From Paenibacillus bovis (GTDB lineage Bacteria; Bacillota; Bacilli; Paenibacillales; Paenibacillaceae): a stretch of 64,000 bases of DNA. Below the pieces are notes generated by a model. That model worked only from the letters and a program-made list of their open reading frames with translations. It was not told the origin of the DNA and searched no databases. Below are positions 27,589-36,787 of the stretch, in pieces (the first letter of the stretch is position 1; each line of letters begins with the position of its first letter). Both the position numbers and the translations under genes were made by a program. The stretch is from the NCBI RefSeq assembly GCF_001421015.2, contig NZ_CP013023.1, positions 4,829,001-4,893,000 on the forward strand. The letters are read 5' to 3'.

Positions 27589-28229
27589 GAAGAGACGGAA
27601 CCGCCAAGATCATCGCGTACTTGCGAATGCATGGATGCCCGCTCCTTGCGCAGAACAAATTCGCTGTTGGCTACCGAATATACGATAATGCCCATCTCCT
27701 GCCAGTAGCTTTTGATCCCCGGATTGGCAGGCGGCTGCTGACGCATTCCGTTTTTCTCCAGTACGCGTATCGATAGCTGATTTTTGACATGGCAGCGTCC
27801 CACGATATGAGACAGTCCCATTTCCTCAAATCCGAAGGTTACCAGGCGACCTACCGCCTCTGTCGCGTAACCTTTACCCCAGAATGGTTGGGACAGGGCA
27901 AACCCGATCTCGGCGCGGGCTGCATGTTCATCCCAGCGCTGAAAGGAACATACGCCATACATCGTGCCATCTTCTTTGGAGGTAACAGCAAAATGAATAG
28001 ACGTCATACTGCGAAAAGCTTCTTCCACTCTCCGGCCCAGACGATCCGGTTGCAGCGCCTGATACTCCTTGATCTGGGGCGAACCGTACAGATATGTAAT
28101 TACCTGCGGATCACTGGCATATTCCCACCAGCGCTCAATATCCGCTGCAGTCAGACGACGCAAAATCAGCCGATCGGTCTGCAGCTCGGGAATTCCTTTT
28201 TTCAATTCCTGTTTACTCAGCATCGCCAT
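27585..28229 (-). CDS. GNAT-family (RimJ/RimL-type) N-acetyltransferase
   Basis: A 214-residue GNAT protein. The start LQTDRLILRRLTAADIERWW and the acetyl-CoA loop QPFWGKGYATEAVGRLVTFGF are typical of the RimJ/RimL branch. The C-terminal ~30 residues after the fold are Ser/Arg-rich. GGAGG lies 9 nt upstream of the start. The overlap with the EamA transporter gene might indicate modification and export of a related substrate (inference). Confidence 0.87.
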   Translation of the reverse strand: MAMLSKQELKKGIPELQTDRLILRRLTAADIERWWEYASDPQVITYLYGSPQIKEYQALQPDRLGRRVEEAFRSMTSIHFAVTSKEDGTMYGVCSFQRWDEHAARAEIGFALSQPFWGKGYATEAVGRLVTFGFEEMGLSHIVGRCHVKNQLSIRVLEKNGMRQQPPANPGIKSYWQEMGIIVYSVANSEFVLRKERASMHSQVRDDLGGSVSS

Positions 28230-28249
28230 TGCTTGTTTCCTCCCTGGGC

Positions 28250-28990
28250 TCAGGTCTGCAATCCCCGGTAGACACCGGTGCGCAGCTCCTTGATATAATA
28301 GTCCAATGCAGGAATCCCTGCTGCCCGCGCATCCGCTACCGCCTGCTCAATATCATAGGGCACACGGGCGAATTGCAGATAATAAGGCGATTTCTTATCA
28401 GACAAATAGTCTCCCTCCAGAATAGCATAGGATGCTTCCGGCAAGTCGAGCGGATTGCCTACACTGCCTGTATTGAACAGCATCCGCCCTTCCAGATACT
28501 GCAGGTACGCATTATGAATATCTCCATAACCTACAATATCCGGTACTCGTGGTGTAGAAGTTTCTTCACCCGGTACAGGAGCGAACATCGCCAGACGTTG
28601 CTCCAGCGAATCCCATGGCTGCACACGCTGGAATACACTTTCCGGCGATGCATGTACAAGTGAGACCAACCGTCCGCTCAGCATAAAGTCATGACGAAGC
28701 GGCAGTGAATCCAGATAATCCAGACGTTCGGTACCCAGCTGCCGCGCATGCCAGCCGAACAGCTCATCATCTCCGCTCATCCGTACGATCAGCTCTTCCC
28801 AATTGCCGCGAATAACTACTTCACAGCGTTCCCGTACACTTTCGGTAATACGGACGGTATCCGGCCCTTTGCCAACAAGATCCCCCAGACAAAAAATACG
28901 CCGGATTCCGCGGCGTTCGATATCTTCCAGCACTGCCTGCCAGGCAGGATAGTTGCCGTGAATATCGGATACAAGTGCAATGCGTTCCAT
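28250..28990 (-). CDS. Metallophosphoesterase (YfcE/MJ0936-like)
   Basis: A 246-residue calcineurin-like phosphoesterase with metal motifs SDIHGNYPA, GDLVGKGP, GNWE and VHASPES, then GYGDIHN near the end. Such enzymes cleave phosphodiesters or phosphomonoesters with two metal ions. The substrate is unknown. GGAGG lies 6 nt before the second of two adjacent ATGs, so 28990 is preferred. It belongs to a leftward run of closely packed genes (20-nt gap to the GNAT gene). Confidence 0.82.
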   Translation of the reverse strand: MERIALVSDIHGNYPAWQAVLEDIERRGIRRIFCLGDLVGKGPDTVRITESVRERCEVVIRGNWEELIVRMSGDDELFGWHARQLGTERLDYLDSLPLRHDFMLSGRLVSLVHASPESVFQRVQPWDSLEQRLAMFAPVPGEETSTPRVPDIVGYGDIHNAYLQYLEGRMLFNTGSVGNPLDLPEASYAILEGDYLSDKKSPYYLQFARVPYDIEQAVADARAAGIPALDYYIKELRTGVYRGLQT

Positions 28991-29015
28991 CATTTTCCTC
29001 CATTTCCGGCGCTGT

Positions 29016-29981
29016 TTATACCGGCTTTCTTTTCAGGGTAAAAATGGTCAATTCCGGACGGCACATAAAACGGACCGGCAGCTGGGACATGCCGATCCCC
29101 CTGTTTACATAAAGCGGCAGCTGTCCTGTCGGTCCGGCCTGATACCAGCCCATAATATATTTGCGTGATCCTCTCGGTGTGATGACTGCCCCGAACATCG
29201 GCAGACGAATCTGGCCGCCATGACTGTGGCCGGACAGCTGCAAATGGAAGTTCAGCTCTGCAGGTATACGATCCGCGTAGTCAGGTTCATGCATCAGCAG
29301 AATCCGGCAGGCTTCTGTGGGGATGCCTGCTGCTCCTTTATGTATATCCGGATTGCCGAGCAGTTGATCATCCAGACCGGCAATGGCCAGTATGCCATCC
29401 TCTCGGCGAATCTGATGATTATCATTCATCAACAATCGGAACCCGCCTTCTTCCATCATTCGCGATACCGCCAGCGCATCCTGCAGATAGTCATGGTTGC
29501 CAAGCACCGCATATTGTCCAAGCGGAGCTTTCATGCGCCGGAGTGCACCAATGCCGGGCTGGAGTACAGCTGCCTCGTCATCCACCATATCACCGGTAAA
29601 GCAAATCATATCCGGCTGTTCGCCCATAATGATATCTGCCAGCTGCTCCAGATCCTTGGCATGGTTGCCCAGTCCAAGATGCATATCGCTGAACTGTATC
29701 AGCTTCATCCCGTTCAGACTGGCTGGCAGCTGCGTTAGTTCCAGCTCGATATATACCTTTTCCAGCCAATTGGGTTCGCCAAGCCATGTATAACCGGCTC
29801 CGCCTGCACCGAGTGCAGCCAGCGCAGCGGCACTTCCTTTCAGAAATTGTCTGCGTGACATCGAATACAGACCCGGCTTGATCAGAGAGCCGGCTCTCCC
29901 GCGGCCTATAGCGTTTAGTGTATATTGATCATTCAGGCGGGGTTCCTCCTTCTCCGCTAGGCTGTCTTCAGCTCTATTCAT
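29016..29981 (-). CDS. Tat-exported or membrane-anchored metallophosphoesterase (YkuE-like)
   Basis: A calcineurin-like phosphoesterase. Metal motifs are FSDMHLG, FTGDMVDDE, VLGNHDY and LSGHSHGGQ. A twin-arginine signal MSRRQFLKG plus an Ala/Gly-rich hydrophobic stretch starts at residue 41 of the ATG-initiated frame, so the catalytic domain is expected outside the membrane, as for B. subtilis YkuE. The start is uncertain. The ATG at 29981 has no ribosome site, but AAGGAGG (29945-29951) lies 8 nt before an in-frame CTG at 29936. It runs in the same direction as the downstream phosphoesterase, 25 nt away. Confidence 0.83.
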   Translation of the reverse strand: MNRAEDSLAEKEEPRLNDQYTLNAIGRGRAGSLIKPGLYSMSRRQFLKGSAAALAALGAGGAGYTWLGEPNWLEKVYIELELTQLPASLNGMKLIQFSDMHLGLGNHAKDLEQLADIIMGEQPDMICFTGDMVDDEAAVLQPGIGALRRMKAPLGQYAVLGNHDYLQDALAVSRMMEEGGFRLLMNDNHQIRREDGILAIAGLDDQLLGNPDIHKGAAGIPTEACRILLMHEPDYADRIPAELNFHLQLSGHSHGGQIRLPMFGAVITPRGSRKYIMGWYQAGPTGQLPLYVNRGIGMSQLPVRFMCRPELTIFTLKRKPV

Positions 29982-30081
29982 TATAGACAGACCTGCAAGC
30001 TGCTACAGTCTGTCATTCCATAATGATTATTGTGCCGAATCCTGCAGCCTTCGTCAAATTCGGGGTTACCCGCCAGCGGTA

Positions 30082-30861
30082 TTAGTTTGCCTGCGCAGCC
30101 TGAAAAGTAATCGTAAGCTGCTGCTCTTCTGCTGCTTCATACGCTTCCGCCAGACCGGATTGCTGAATCTTCTCCTTGGACACTTCACGATAAATCAGCT
30201 GCACCTCAACCGGCTCGCGGAAAGGAAAAGGACTCAACGTAATCATGCCCGGCTCTGTCCATTCCGGCATAATGGTCTGGTGATCGGTCACATCCAGCTT
30301 TTTGCCGACAGCAAATCCGTCTTTCCACCAGTCCTGCTCTTCGCTCTTGTTTACGCCCGGTTCGTTGAGACAGGCATACAGCGACAGATCATCGCACAAC
30401 TCCAATACCGAGCGATGGTAAGCCAGCTCGTCGTCCGCCGGAGACACCTGCTCGCGGATACGCTCCTGGCGTTCCTTTTCCTCCTGCAGAAAAGCCTGAC
30501 AAAATGGATCTTCCTCGCCATAGTGACTGACCAGCGCCGTATAATGCAGACTCGCCAGCATTGCTCCATAGGCAGTCATTTCTTCCAGCTGATTAATGCC
30601 ATATCGGTAAAAAACCAGCTTGGCCGGTTCCGGGAAATTCATAAATGTAAATGGCTTTTCTTCTGCATCGTTCCATACCGGAATCTGATCCAGCGGTATC
30701 CAGCCTCTGTCATGCTGTTCACAGCCCAGAACCACCTCATCCCAGCGCGTTGTCTCCCGGGTAGGACCGGAATCCATATGTCGTGAGAATTCTCCGGACA
30801 ATCGTGCATGATCATGCTGACGGATCATTATAAAAGAGTGTTCGCGTTCTCGGCATATCAT
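30082..30861 (-). CDS. DUF3891 family protein
   Basis: A 259-residue cytoplasmic protein starting MICREREHSFIMIRQHDHARLSGE, which I recognise as the DUF3891 N-terminus. The conserved histidines and acids in HDHARL and EQHDRGW suggest a metal-dependent, HD-like fold, but no activity is established. The start at 30861 has GAGGGG about 8 nt upstream; an ATG two codons earlier is too close. It follows the AAC(3)-like gene by 57 nt on the same strand. Confidence 0.75.
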   Translation of the reverse strand: MICREREHSFIMIRQHDHARLSGEFSRHMDSGPTRETTRWDEVVLGCEQHDRGWIPLDQIPVWNDAEEKPFTFMNFPEPAKLVFYRYGINQLEEMTAYGAMLASLHYTALVSHYGEEDPFCQAFLQEEKERQERIREQVSPADDELAYHRSVLELCDDLSLYACLNEPGVNKSEEQDWWKDGFAVGKKLDVTDHQTIMPEWTEPGMITLSPFPFREPVEVQLIYREVSKEKIQQSGLAEAYEAAEEQQLTITFQAAQAN

Positions 30862-30918
30862 AGCCATAACCCCTCTCTACCTGCATTTATGTAAAAGATT
30901 TATATCTAATATATATCC

Positions 30919-31716
30919 TTAACGATGCGTTTCCAACCAGCCTGCTGCGTAATCGACCAGACCGCGCTGCGACATTAATTTGGCAGCTGCCTGACCTATT
31001 TTGTCCTGTGTCCACAGATGGGGACAATCCGCCTCAAAGTCGCTGCCGATCCGGTCAAAATCATCCGAATCAAAATTGAGATCCTTGAATGTTATCCACT
31101 GTTTGCCGGATTCCGTGATCACCGGTGCATTCATCTCGATCTGCTTTTTGTCCTGCCAGTCAGCCATGAATTCTGCCAGATGGATAGAAGTATTCGTCAA
31201 ATAATCGGTACCAAGCATCAGCACATGACCCTCCGCGTCATACAGCTTCTGCAGCGGTGAAGCACTGCCCAGCCCATAGTCCAGTCCATGATCCTCCATC
31301 CATTCACCGGCATGACGACCATATGCGGCAAAGGAGACATGGGGGTGATTGCTGCGAACGACACCTTTTTGCTTGCGAAACGTCTCTACAATAACGCCCA
31401 TACCGGATGTCACGGTAAAGTCCGGATCATAGGCAGGCATACTCTCACAGATCAGATCCCACCATTTGGGATCGGCTGGCGGGTATTTCCACAGCTTTGG
31501 ATGAGTCAGCTGGGAGGTCTGGGTCGGTACCATCAGTGTACCTTCTTTACCAAGCACCTGTTCTAGCGCCAGAATAACCGTCTCCGCGCCTCCAGGAATC
31601 CATCCGCCGATACTTTTGAGTGAAGAATGCAGCAGAATATTCATGCCTGCCGTCACTCCCAATGCTTCGAATTCGGCGACCAGCTGATCAAAGCTAATCG
31701 GTCTTTCACTAATCAT
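30919..31716 (-). CDS. AAC(3)-family aminoglycoside N-acetyltransferase-like protein
   Basis: A 265-residue protein of the aminoglycoside 3-N-acetyltransferase / YokD family. Typical parts are NILLHSSLKSIGGWIPGGAETVI, GTLMVPTQTSQLTHP, and RSNHPHVSFAAYGRHA in the active-site region. It would transfer acetyl from acetyl-CoA to an amine. Chromosomal Bacillota members are often not resistance determinants, so no resistance is claimed. The start at 31716 has GGAGGA 6 nt upstream. Confidence 0.82.
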   Translation of the reverse strand: MISERPISFDQLVAEFEALGVTAGMNILLHSSLKSIGGWIPGGAETVILALEQVLGKEGTLMVPTQTSQLTHPKLWKYPPADPKWWDLICESMPAYDPDFTVTSGMGVIVETFRKQKGVVRSNHPHVSFAAYGRHAGEWMEDHGLDYGLGSASPLQKLYDAEGHVLMLGTDYLTNTSIHLAEFMADWQDKKQIEMNAPVITESGKQWITFKDLNFDSDDFDRIGSDFEADCPHLWTQDKIGQAAAKLMSQRGLVDYAAGWLETHR

Positions 31717-31743
31717 GTTCATTCCTCCGCTAATCATATGTAT

Positions 31744-31780
31744 AAAAAAGCGGGCTTCGCGTTATACGCGTCACCCGCTT
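31744..31780 (-). terminator. Terminator of the sdhCAB operon
   Basis: AAGCGGG pairs with CCCGCTT, with an inner CGCG/CGCG pairing. TTTTTT follows on the minus strand. It lies 50 nt past the sdhB stop. Confidence 0.88.
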
Positions 31781-31830
31781 GATCAAAAGCAAATTACTGC
31801 TTTGCCTATAAAGCTGCTGGCTACAGCCTA

Positions 31831-32619
31831 TTATACACTCAACCAGCGTTTAAACATACGCTTGTTGGTTTCTTTGTTGAGATCGGCAATCGAAGTTGTG
31901 AGCGGAATTCCTTTTGGACAGGAACGCACACAGTTCTGGGAGTTACCGCAGGCTTCGATACCGCCTTCTCCCATAATGGCATCCAGACGCTCTTCAGCGT
32001 TCATTTCACCTGTTGGATGGGCATTGAACAGACGAACCTGGGACAGCGGCGCAGGGCCGATGAACTCGGTTTTGTCGTTCACATTCGGACAGGCTTCCAG
32101 GCAGACACCGCAGGTCATGCATTTGGACAGTTCGTATGCCCACTGGCGTTTGTTCTCTGCCATGCGTGGACCCGGACCTAGATCATACGTACCATCGATC
32201 GGAATCCAGGCTTTGACCTTTTTGAGTGCGCCAAACATACGGCTGCGGTCGATAACGAGGTCACGGACAACCGGGAATGTTTTCATCGGTGCGATCGTGA
32301 TTGGCTGCTCCAGCTTGTCGACCAGTGAGGAGCAAGCCTGGCGCGGCTTGCCATTGATAACCATGGAACATGCGCCGCAGACTTCTTCCAGACAGTTGGA
32401 TTCCCAGCATACCGGTGCGGTATCCTTGCCTCCGCTGTTAACCGGGTTGCGCTGAATTTCCATCAGCGCACTGATCACGTTCATGCCGGGACGGTATGGT
32501 AATTCGAACTCTTCCGCATAGGATGGGCCCTCCGGCTTGTCCTGACGGGTAATCACGAATTTCACTTTACGGCCTGTTTGCTGTGTGGTTTGATTCTCAG
32601 TTGAAACTGCTTCCGCCAT
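31831..32619 (-). CDS. sdhB: Succinate dehydrogenase iron-sulfur subunit
   Basis: A 262-residue subunit of complex II. Cys patterns for three clusters are visible: CWESNC...CGAC...C for [2Fe-2S], CMTCGVCLEACP for [4Fe-4S], and CGNSQNCVRSCP for the remaining [3Fe-4S]-type cluster. It passes electrons from SdhA FAD to menaquinone through SdhC. AAGGGGG precedes the ATG. It is the third gene of the leftward sdhCAB operon. Confidence 0.96.
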   Translation of the reverse strand: MAEAVSTENQTTQQTGRKVKFVITRQDKPEGPSYAEEFELPYRPGMNVISALMEIQRNPVNSGGKDTAPVCWESNCLEEVCGACSMVINGKPRQACSSLVDKLEQPITIAPMKTFPVVRDLVIDRSRMFGALKKVKAWIPIDGTYDLGPGPRMAENKRQWAYELSKCMTCGVCLEACPNVNDKTEFIGPAPLSQVRLFNAHPTGEMNAEERLDAIMGEGGIEACGNSQNCVRSCPKGIPLTTSIADLNKETNKRMFKRWLSV

Positions 32620-32717
32620 GGGTAATGCCCCCTTCTATCATTCACATTAATCTGAGTGTTCATACGATATACTCACGACATGTCAATTGCATTCAAGCGG
32701 TGGCTCTCAAAGCTAAC

Positions 32718-34460
32718 TTAGCTCTTGGAGTAGTCACGTACACGAGGAGGGATCAGGGACACATCGACTTCTTCATACGAAATCTGCGGTCCATCCGGTG
32801 TCCAGGTGGCTTTGGTTGTTTTGAGGAAGTCTTCATCATTACGTACCGGGAAATCAGGCTTGTAGTGGGCTCCGCGGCTCTCGTCACGCATCAGCGCTCC
32901 AAGGGTCATTGCTTCGGCCAGCTCCAGCATGTTCCACAGCTGACGGGTAAAGGCTACTCCCTGATTCGTCCAGCGGGAGGAGTCATTCACATCAATATTG
33001 CCGTAACGCTGTTTGAGTTCCTTGATTTTATTTATCGTCGCCTGCAGCTTGTCATTGTAGCGTACAACCGTCATATTATCAGTCATCCACTCGCCAAGTT
33101 CCTTGTGGATCACATAAGCGTTTTCTTTACCATTCATGCCGAGCAGACGCTCGTATTTCTCCTCCTGCTGCTTGCGCGCCTGATCGAACAGACTCGTTGG
33201 CAGATCGGCAGAGGATTTTTTGAGGCCTTTGACATATTCGACCGCTTTTGGACCGGCTACCATACCGCCATAGATCGCAGACAGCAGGGAGTTGGCTCCG
33301 AGACGATTGGCACCATGATACTGGTATTCACACTCGCCGGCAGCGAACAAGCCCGGAATATTGGTCATCTGGTTGTAATCGACCCACATACCGCCCATCG
33401 AATAATGGACTGCAGGGAAGATTTTCATCGGAATCTTGCGTGGATCATCGCCCATGAATTTCTCATAGATCTCGATAATACCGCCCAGTTTCACATCCAG
33501 TTCTTTTGGATCTTTGTGGGACAGATCCAGGTAGACCATGTTTTCGCCGTTGACGCCCAGCTTCTGGTTAACACAGACGTCAAAGATTTCGCGGGTCGCG
33601 ATATCACGCGGCACCAGGTTACCGTAAGAAGGATATTTCTCTTCCAGGAAGTACCATGGCTTGCCGTCTTTGTACGTCCAGATCCGTCCGCCTTCACCAC
33701 GCGCAGATTCGGACATCAGACGCAGCTTGTCGTCGCCTGGAATCGCTGTTGGGTGAATCTGGATAAATTCGCCGTTTGCATAATGAACGCCCTGCTGATA
33801 CACAGCGCTCGCTGCCGTACCGGTATTGATAACCGAGTTGGTCGTTTTGCCGAAAATGATACCCGGACCACCGCTCGCCAGAATAACGGCATCGGCACCA
33901 AAAGTAACGATTTCCATCGAACGCAGATTCTGTGCAGCGATACCACGGCAGACGCCTTCATCATCCAGCACCGCGTTCAGGAACTCCCAGTTCTCATACT
34001 TCGTTACAAGACCAGCTGTCTCCCAGCGACGCGCCTGCTCATCAAGTGCATACAGCAGCTGTTGACCGGTCGTTGCACCAGCAAAGGCTGTACGGTGATG
34101 CTTGGTGCCCCCGAAACGGCGGAAGTCGAGCAGACCTTCCGGTGTACGGTTGAACATAACGCCCATACGGTCCATCAGGTGAATGATACCAGGTGCGGCA
34201 TCACACATCGCTTTGACCGGAGGCTGATTGGCGAGGAAGTCACCACCATATACGCTGTCATCAAAATGCAGCCATGGCGAGTCGCCTTCCCCTTTGGTAT
34301 TAACTGCACCGTTGATACCGCCCTGCGCACATACGGAGTGCGAACGTTTTACCGGTACAAGTGAAAATAAATGAACGTGAACGCCGGCTTCTGCCGCTTT
34401 GACGGTGGCCATCAGACCGGCCAGACCGCCGCCCACGATAATGATATTCGATGTTGCCAT
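32718..34460 (-). CDS. sdhA: Succinate dehydrogenase flavoprotein subunit
   Basis: A 580-residue FAD subunit that oxidises succinate to fumarate. The dinucleotide motif IIVGGGLAGLMA opens the protein. SHSVCAQGGINGAVN carries the histidine expected to hold covalent FAD, and HPTAIPGDDKLRLMSESARGEGG is the active-site loop with the catalytic Arg region. GGGGAGGG lies 9 nt upstream of the ATG. It sits between sdhC and sdhB, separated by about 145 and 97 nt. Confidence 0.97.
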   Translation of the reverse strand: MATSNIIIVGGGLAGLMATVKAAEAGVHVHLFSLVPVKRSHSVCAQGGINGAVNTKGEGDSPWLHFDDSVYGGDFLANQPPVKAMCDAAPGIIHLMDRMGVMFNRTPEGLLDFRRFGGTKHHRTAFAGATTGQQLLYALDEQARRWETAGLVTKYENWEFLNAVLDDEGVCRGIAAQNLRSMEIVTFGADAVILASGGPGIIFGKTTNSVINTGTAASAVYQQGVHYANGEFIQIHPTAIPGDDKLRLMSESARGEGGRIWTYKDGKPWYFLEEKYPSYGNLVPRDIATREIFDVCVNQKLGVNGENMVYLDLSHKDPKELDVKLGGIIEIYEKFMGDDPRKIPMKIFPAVHYSMGGMWVDYNQMTNIPGLFAAGECEYQYHGANRLGANSLLSAIYGGMVAGPKAVEYVKGLKKSSADLPTSLFDQARKQQEEKYERLLGMNGKENAYVIHKELGEWMTDNMTVVRYNDKLQATINKIKELKQRYGNIDVNDSSRWTNQGVAFTRQLWNMLELAEAMTLGALMRDESRGAHYKPDFPVRNDEDFLKTTKATWTPDGPQISYEEVDVSLIPPRVRDYSKS

Positions 34461-34605
34461 AAGAAATTACCCTCCCCTTTAACCTGCTTGCCCCTGATTG
34501 ACTGTATATGTTATGCCCTGCCAGCCATCTGTTTGATGAATAATCCTCTACGCTGGAGGTTATTCCGATAGCATCACATGACGCATATTACAGTGACAGA
34601 GTCAT

Positions 34606-35274
34606 TTATGCGATGAAATGACGAATGCTTTGAAATGCAACGGTTGGGTCTTGGAAATCCATATTACGGAATGCTACCAGAGACAGAACGAACATAATCG
34701 ATACGATCACAAACAGCGCCATACAGATGTATGAAGATACACGCTGCGATCTTGGGCCTACTGTGATTCCCCATGTAACGAGGAATGACCAGAGACCATT
34801 GGCAAAGTGGAACGAAGCCGCTATCACACCAATCGTATACAGTACGAATGTAGCCGGGTTGGTGACGATATTATGCATGATGCCGCCCAGCTGCTCATGC
34901 GTTACATTGCCAAGTGCAACCTGGAAGCGAGTGTCATATACGTGCCATGCAATATAGATAAAAGTAATAACACCGGTTACACGCTGAAGCGTATAACGCC
35001 AGTTGCGCTCATTTCCAAAATGAGCATTGTTCGGCTTGGCCTGATATGCGATATACAGACCGTAAATGCCATGATAGAGCAGCGGAAGAAAAATAAAGAA
35101 GGTCTCCAAAACAAGTACAAGCGGCAGACCGTTCAGAAATTTTACTCCGGCATCAAAAGATTCCTTTCCTCCTTCATAAGCAGAAAAGTTGGTGATCAAA
35201 TGCTCCAGAAAAAATAAACCGAGCGGAATGACCCCGAGCAGTGAATGCAGCCTTCTGGCATAAAAGCCTTTCAT
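34606..35274 (-). CDS. sdhC: Succinate dehydrogenase cytochrome b558 subunit
   Basis: A 222-residue membrane anchor with five hydrophobic segments. His25, His68, His111 and His156 fall where the four haem b ligands of B. subtilis SdhC lie, consistent with a di-haem menaquinone-reducing type B complex II. It is the first gene of the operon. GGGG lies 10 nt before the ATG. Its 333-bp upstream region is shared with a divergent LysR gene. Confidence 0.95.
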   Translation of the reverse strand: MKGFYARRLHSLLGVIPLGLFFLEHLITNFSAYEGGKESFDAGVKFLNGLPLVLVLETFFIFLPLLYHGIYGLYIAYQAKPNNAHFGNERNWRYTLQRVTGVITFIYIAWHVYDTRFQVALGNVTHEQLGGIMHNIVTNPATFVLYTIGVIAASFHFANGLWSFLVTWGITVGPRSQRVSSYICMALFVIVSIMFVLSLVAFRNMDFQDPTVAFQSIRHFIA

Positions 35275-35607
35275 GAATGACGTTCCCCTTTCCTAAATAA
35301 GAGCGTTTTCATATCGACAGGCATATTAAAATGCCGCCTAGACCCGGATGGACAGGCAAGTATCGGACCTCTATCCATCCTTGCTAGGAAGTTCCCCATC
35401 TTCCGTAGCTTTACAGCTTGTTCACGACTGTAAATAAGGAGTCGTATCATGCAATATCTTTCTTCCGTAAAAAGATATTCACATAACGTTCGTATGTGAA
35501 CAAGTTGTGTCGCTTTTTATGTTACTCTAATTTGGCTTATAATGGAATTGCAATATAATTATTAAATGTTATAACTTTTTTGCATAAGAGAGGAGATTAT
35601 TTCCCAG
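35275..35607. promoter_or_regulatory. Divergent control region of sdhCAB and the LysR gene
   Basis: It holds a LysR-type palindrome at 35478-35500: arms TTCACATA and TATGTGAA around 7 nt, with an inner CATA-N7-TATG core. A TATAAT at 35538-35543 is suitable for the LysR gene. In the sdhC leader there are two inverted repeats, ACGACT/AGTCGT near 35425-35450 and GGATGGA/TCCATCC at 35346-35380. The long structured leader could allow post-transcriptional control (inference). Confidence 0.55.
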
Positions 35608-36576
35608 ATGATAGAAGATTTAGATGTTTTTGCTGTCGTTGTGGAGCAATCCAGTCTGAACCAGGCTTCACGGCTGCTGAATTTATCGCAGCCTGCACTC
35701 TCACGCAAAATAGCCAAACTGGAAGAACAGCTGGGTGTAGCGCTGTTTAACCGTAATGGCAAACGGCTGGAACTAACTGCTATCGGGCGGCTTACCTACA
35801 CATACGCTCTGGAGCAGCGCCAGCAGCAGCTCCGTTTCCTCCAGAGCCTGAACCGCTACAAATCCGAGGAACAGACCACTGTGACCTTCGGAGCGAGCCT
35901 CACGACGCTCCAGACGACGATGCCGCCGCTCGTACGCAGCTTTACAGAGAAACATCCCTATGCCGAGGTCAAGCTGATTACAGGCAAGACACACGAGATT
36001 GTCAATGACATTCGTGACAAACGCGCCGATATCGGTATTGTTGCTTCGTCCATTCATGAATCGGGTCTGGTCTGCGCACCGCTGTTTGATGATCATCTGG
36101 AATTGGTGCTGCCCAAAAATCATGCTCTTGCCGACAAAAAGCAGCCCGATATGCAGGATCTGCAGGGGCTGCCGATGATTATGTTCTCCAAGGGTACCTG
36201 GTACCGCAAGCTAATCGACGATGTATTTCACCGGTATATGGTCATGCCCGATCTGCGTATGGAGATTGATTCTTTTGAAGCGATTGTGCGGCTGCTGCCA
36301 ATCTGCATGGCAGCGGCGCTGCTACCCCGCTCCTATATCGGTGAACAGCTACTATCGAGTAATGAACTGGTCTCGCTGCATATTCCCGAGCTGGAGCAGA
36401 CCCGCCGTACGACCTGCCTTATTTATAATGAAGCCGCCGAGCTGGGAACAGCAGCGCGCCAGTGGATTGCCGATACTACCGCGCGTTTTGACGATTCCTC
36501 GCGGATGATCAAGGATGCAAATATCCGTGTGGCCGATACGGCTCCCCGGCTGGAGAATGAAGAATGGTCACCGTAA
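35608..36576 (+). CDS. LysR-family regulator divergent from sdhCAB
   Basis: A 322-residue LysR regulator with HTH SSLNQASRLLNLSQPALSRKIAKLE and a substrate-binding-protein-like effector domain. The C-terminal ~30 residues are a polar extension. AGAGGAGA lies about 12 nt upstream of the ATG. The divergent position to sdhCAB and the palindrome between them suggest control of succinate dehydrogenase and/or autoregulation. CcpC, a LysR protein sensing citrate, is a functional analogy only. Confidence 0.88.
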   Translation: MIEDLDVFAVVVEQSSLNQASRLLNLSQPALSRKIAKLEEQLGVALFNRNGKRLELTAIGRLTYTYALEQRQQQLRFLQSLNRYKSEEQTTVTFGASLTTLQTTMPPLVRSFTEKHPYAEVKLITGKTHEIVNDIRDKRADIGIVASSIHESGLVCAPLFDDHLELVLPKNHALADKKQPDMQDLQGLPMIMFSKGTWYRKLIDDVFHRYMVMPDLRMEIDSFEAIVRLLPICMAAALLPRSYIGEQLLSSNELVSLHIPELEQTRRTTCLIYNEAAELGTAARQWIADTTARFDDSSRMIKDANIRVADTAPRLENEEWSP

Positions 36577-36787
36577 TGCCTTTTTTCTTTTGAAAATATA
36601 TTCTACTGAAGATATACTCTGCAAATTGATCTTTATTCGTATAATCCCTGCTTCGATATACTATCTGTCCGGTATTGGCAATGATGATCCCGAGCTGCCG
36701 CTTTGCGGTATGCAGCTCCTTTTTCAGGAGGCAGCCAATAATGATTATTGCTATCCTGCCCAGCAAAGAATATAAGAAATCAAGGGA

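Noticed and set aside
30919..31716. Aminoglycoside resistance gene
   Set aside because: The family name alone does not show resistance. Chromosomal Bacillota homologues are often not active on drugs, and there is no mobile context.
32583..34364. 593-codon open frame antisense to sdhA
   Set aside because: It mirrors sdhA codons on the opposite strand, has no family match and no ribosome site, and sdhA is certain. Similar long antisense frames over the helicase (18703-20058) and uvrC (40791-42188) were rejected for the same reason.
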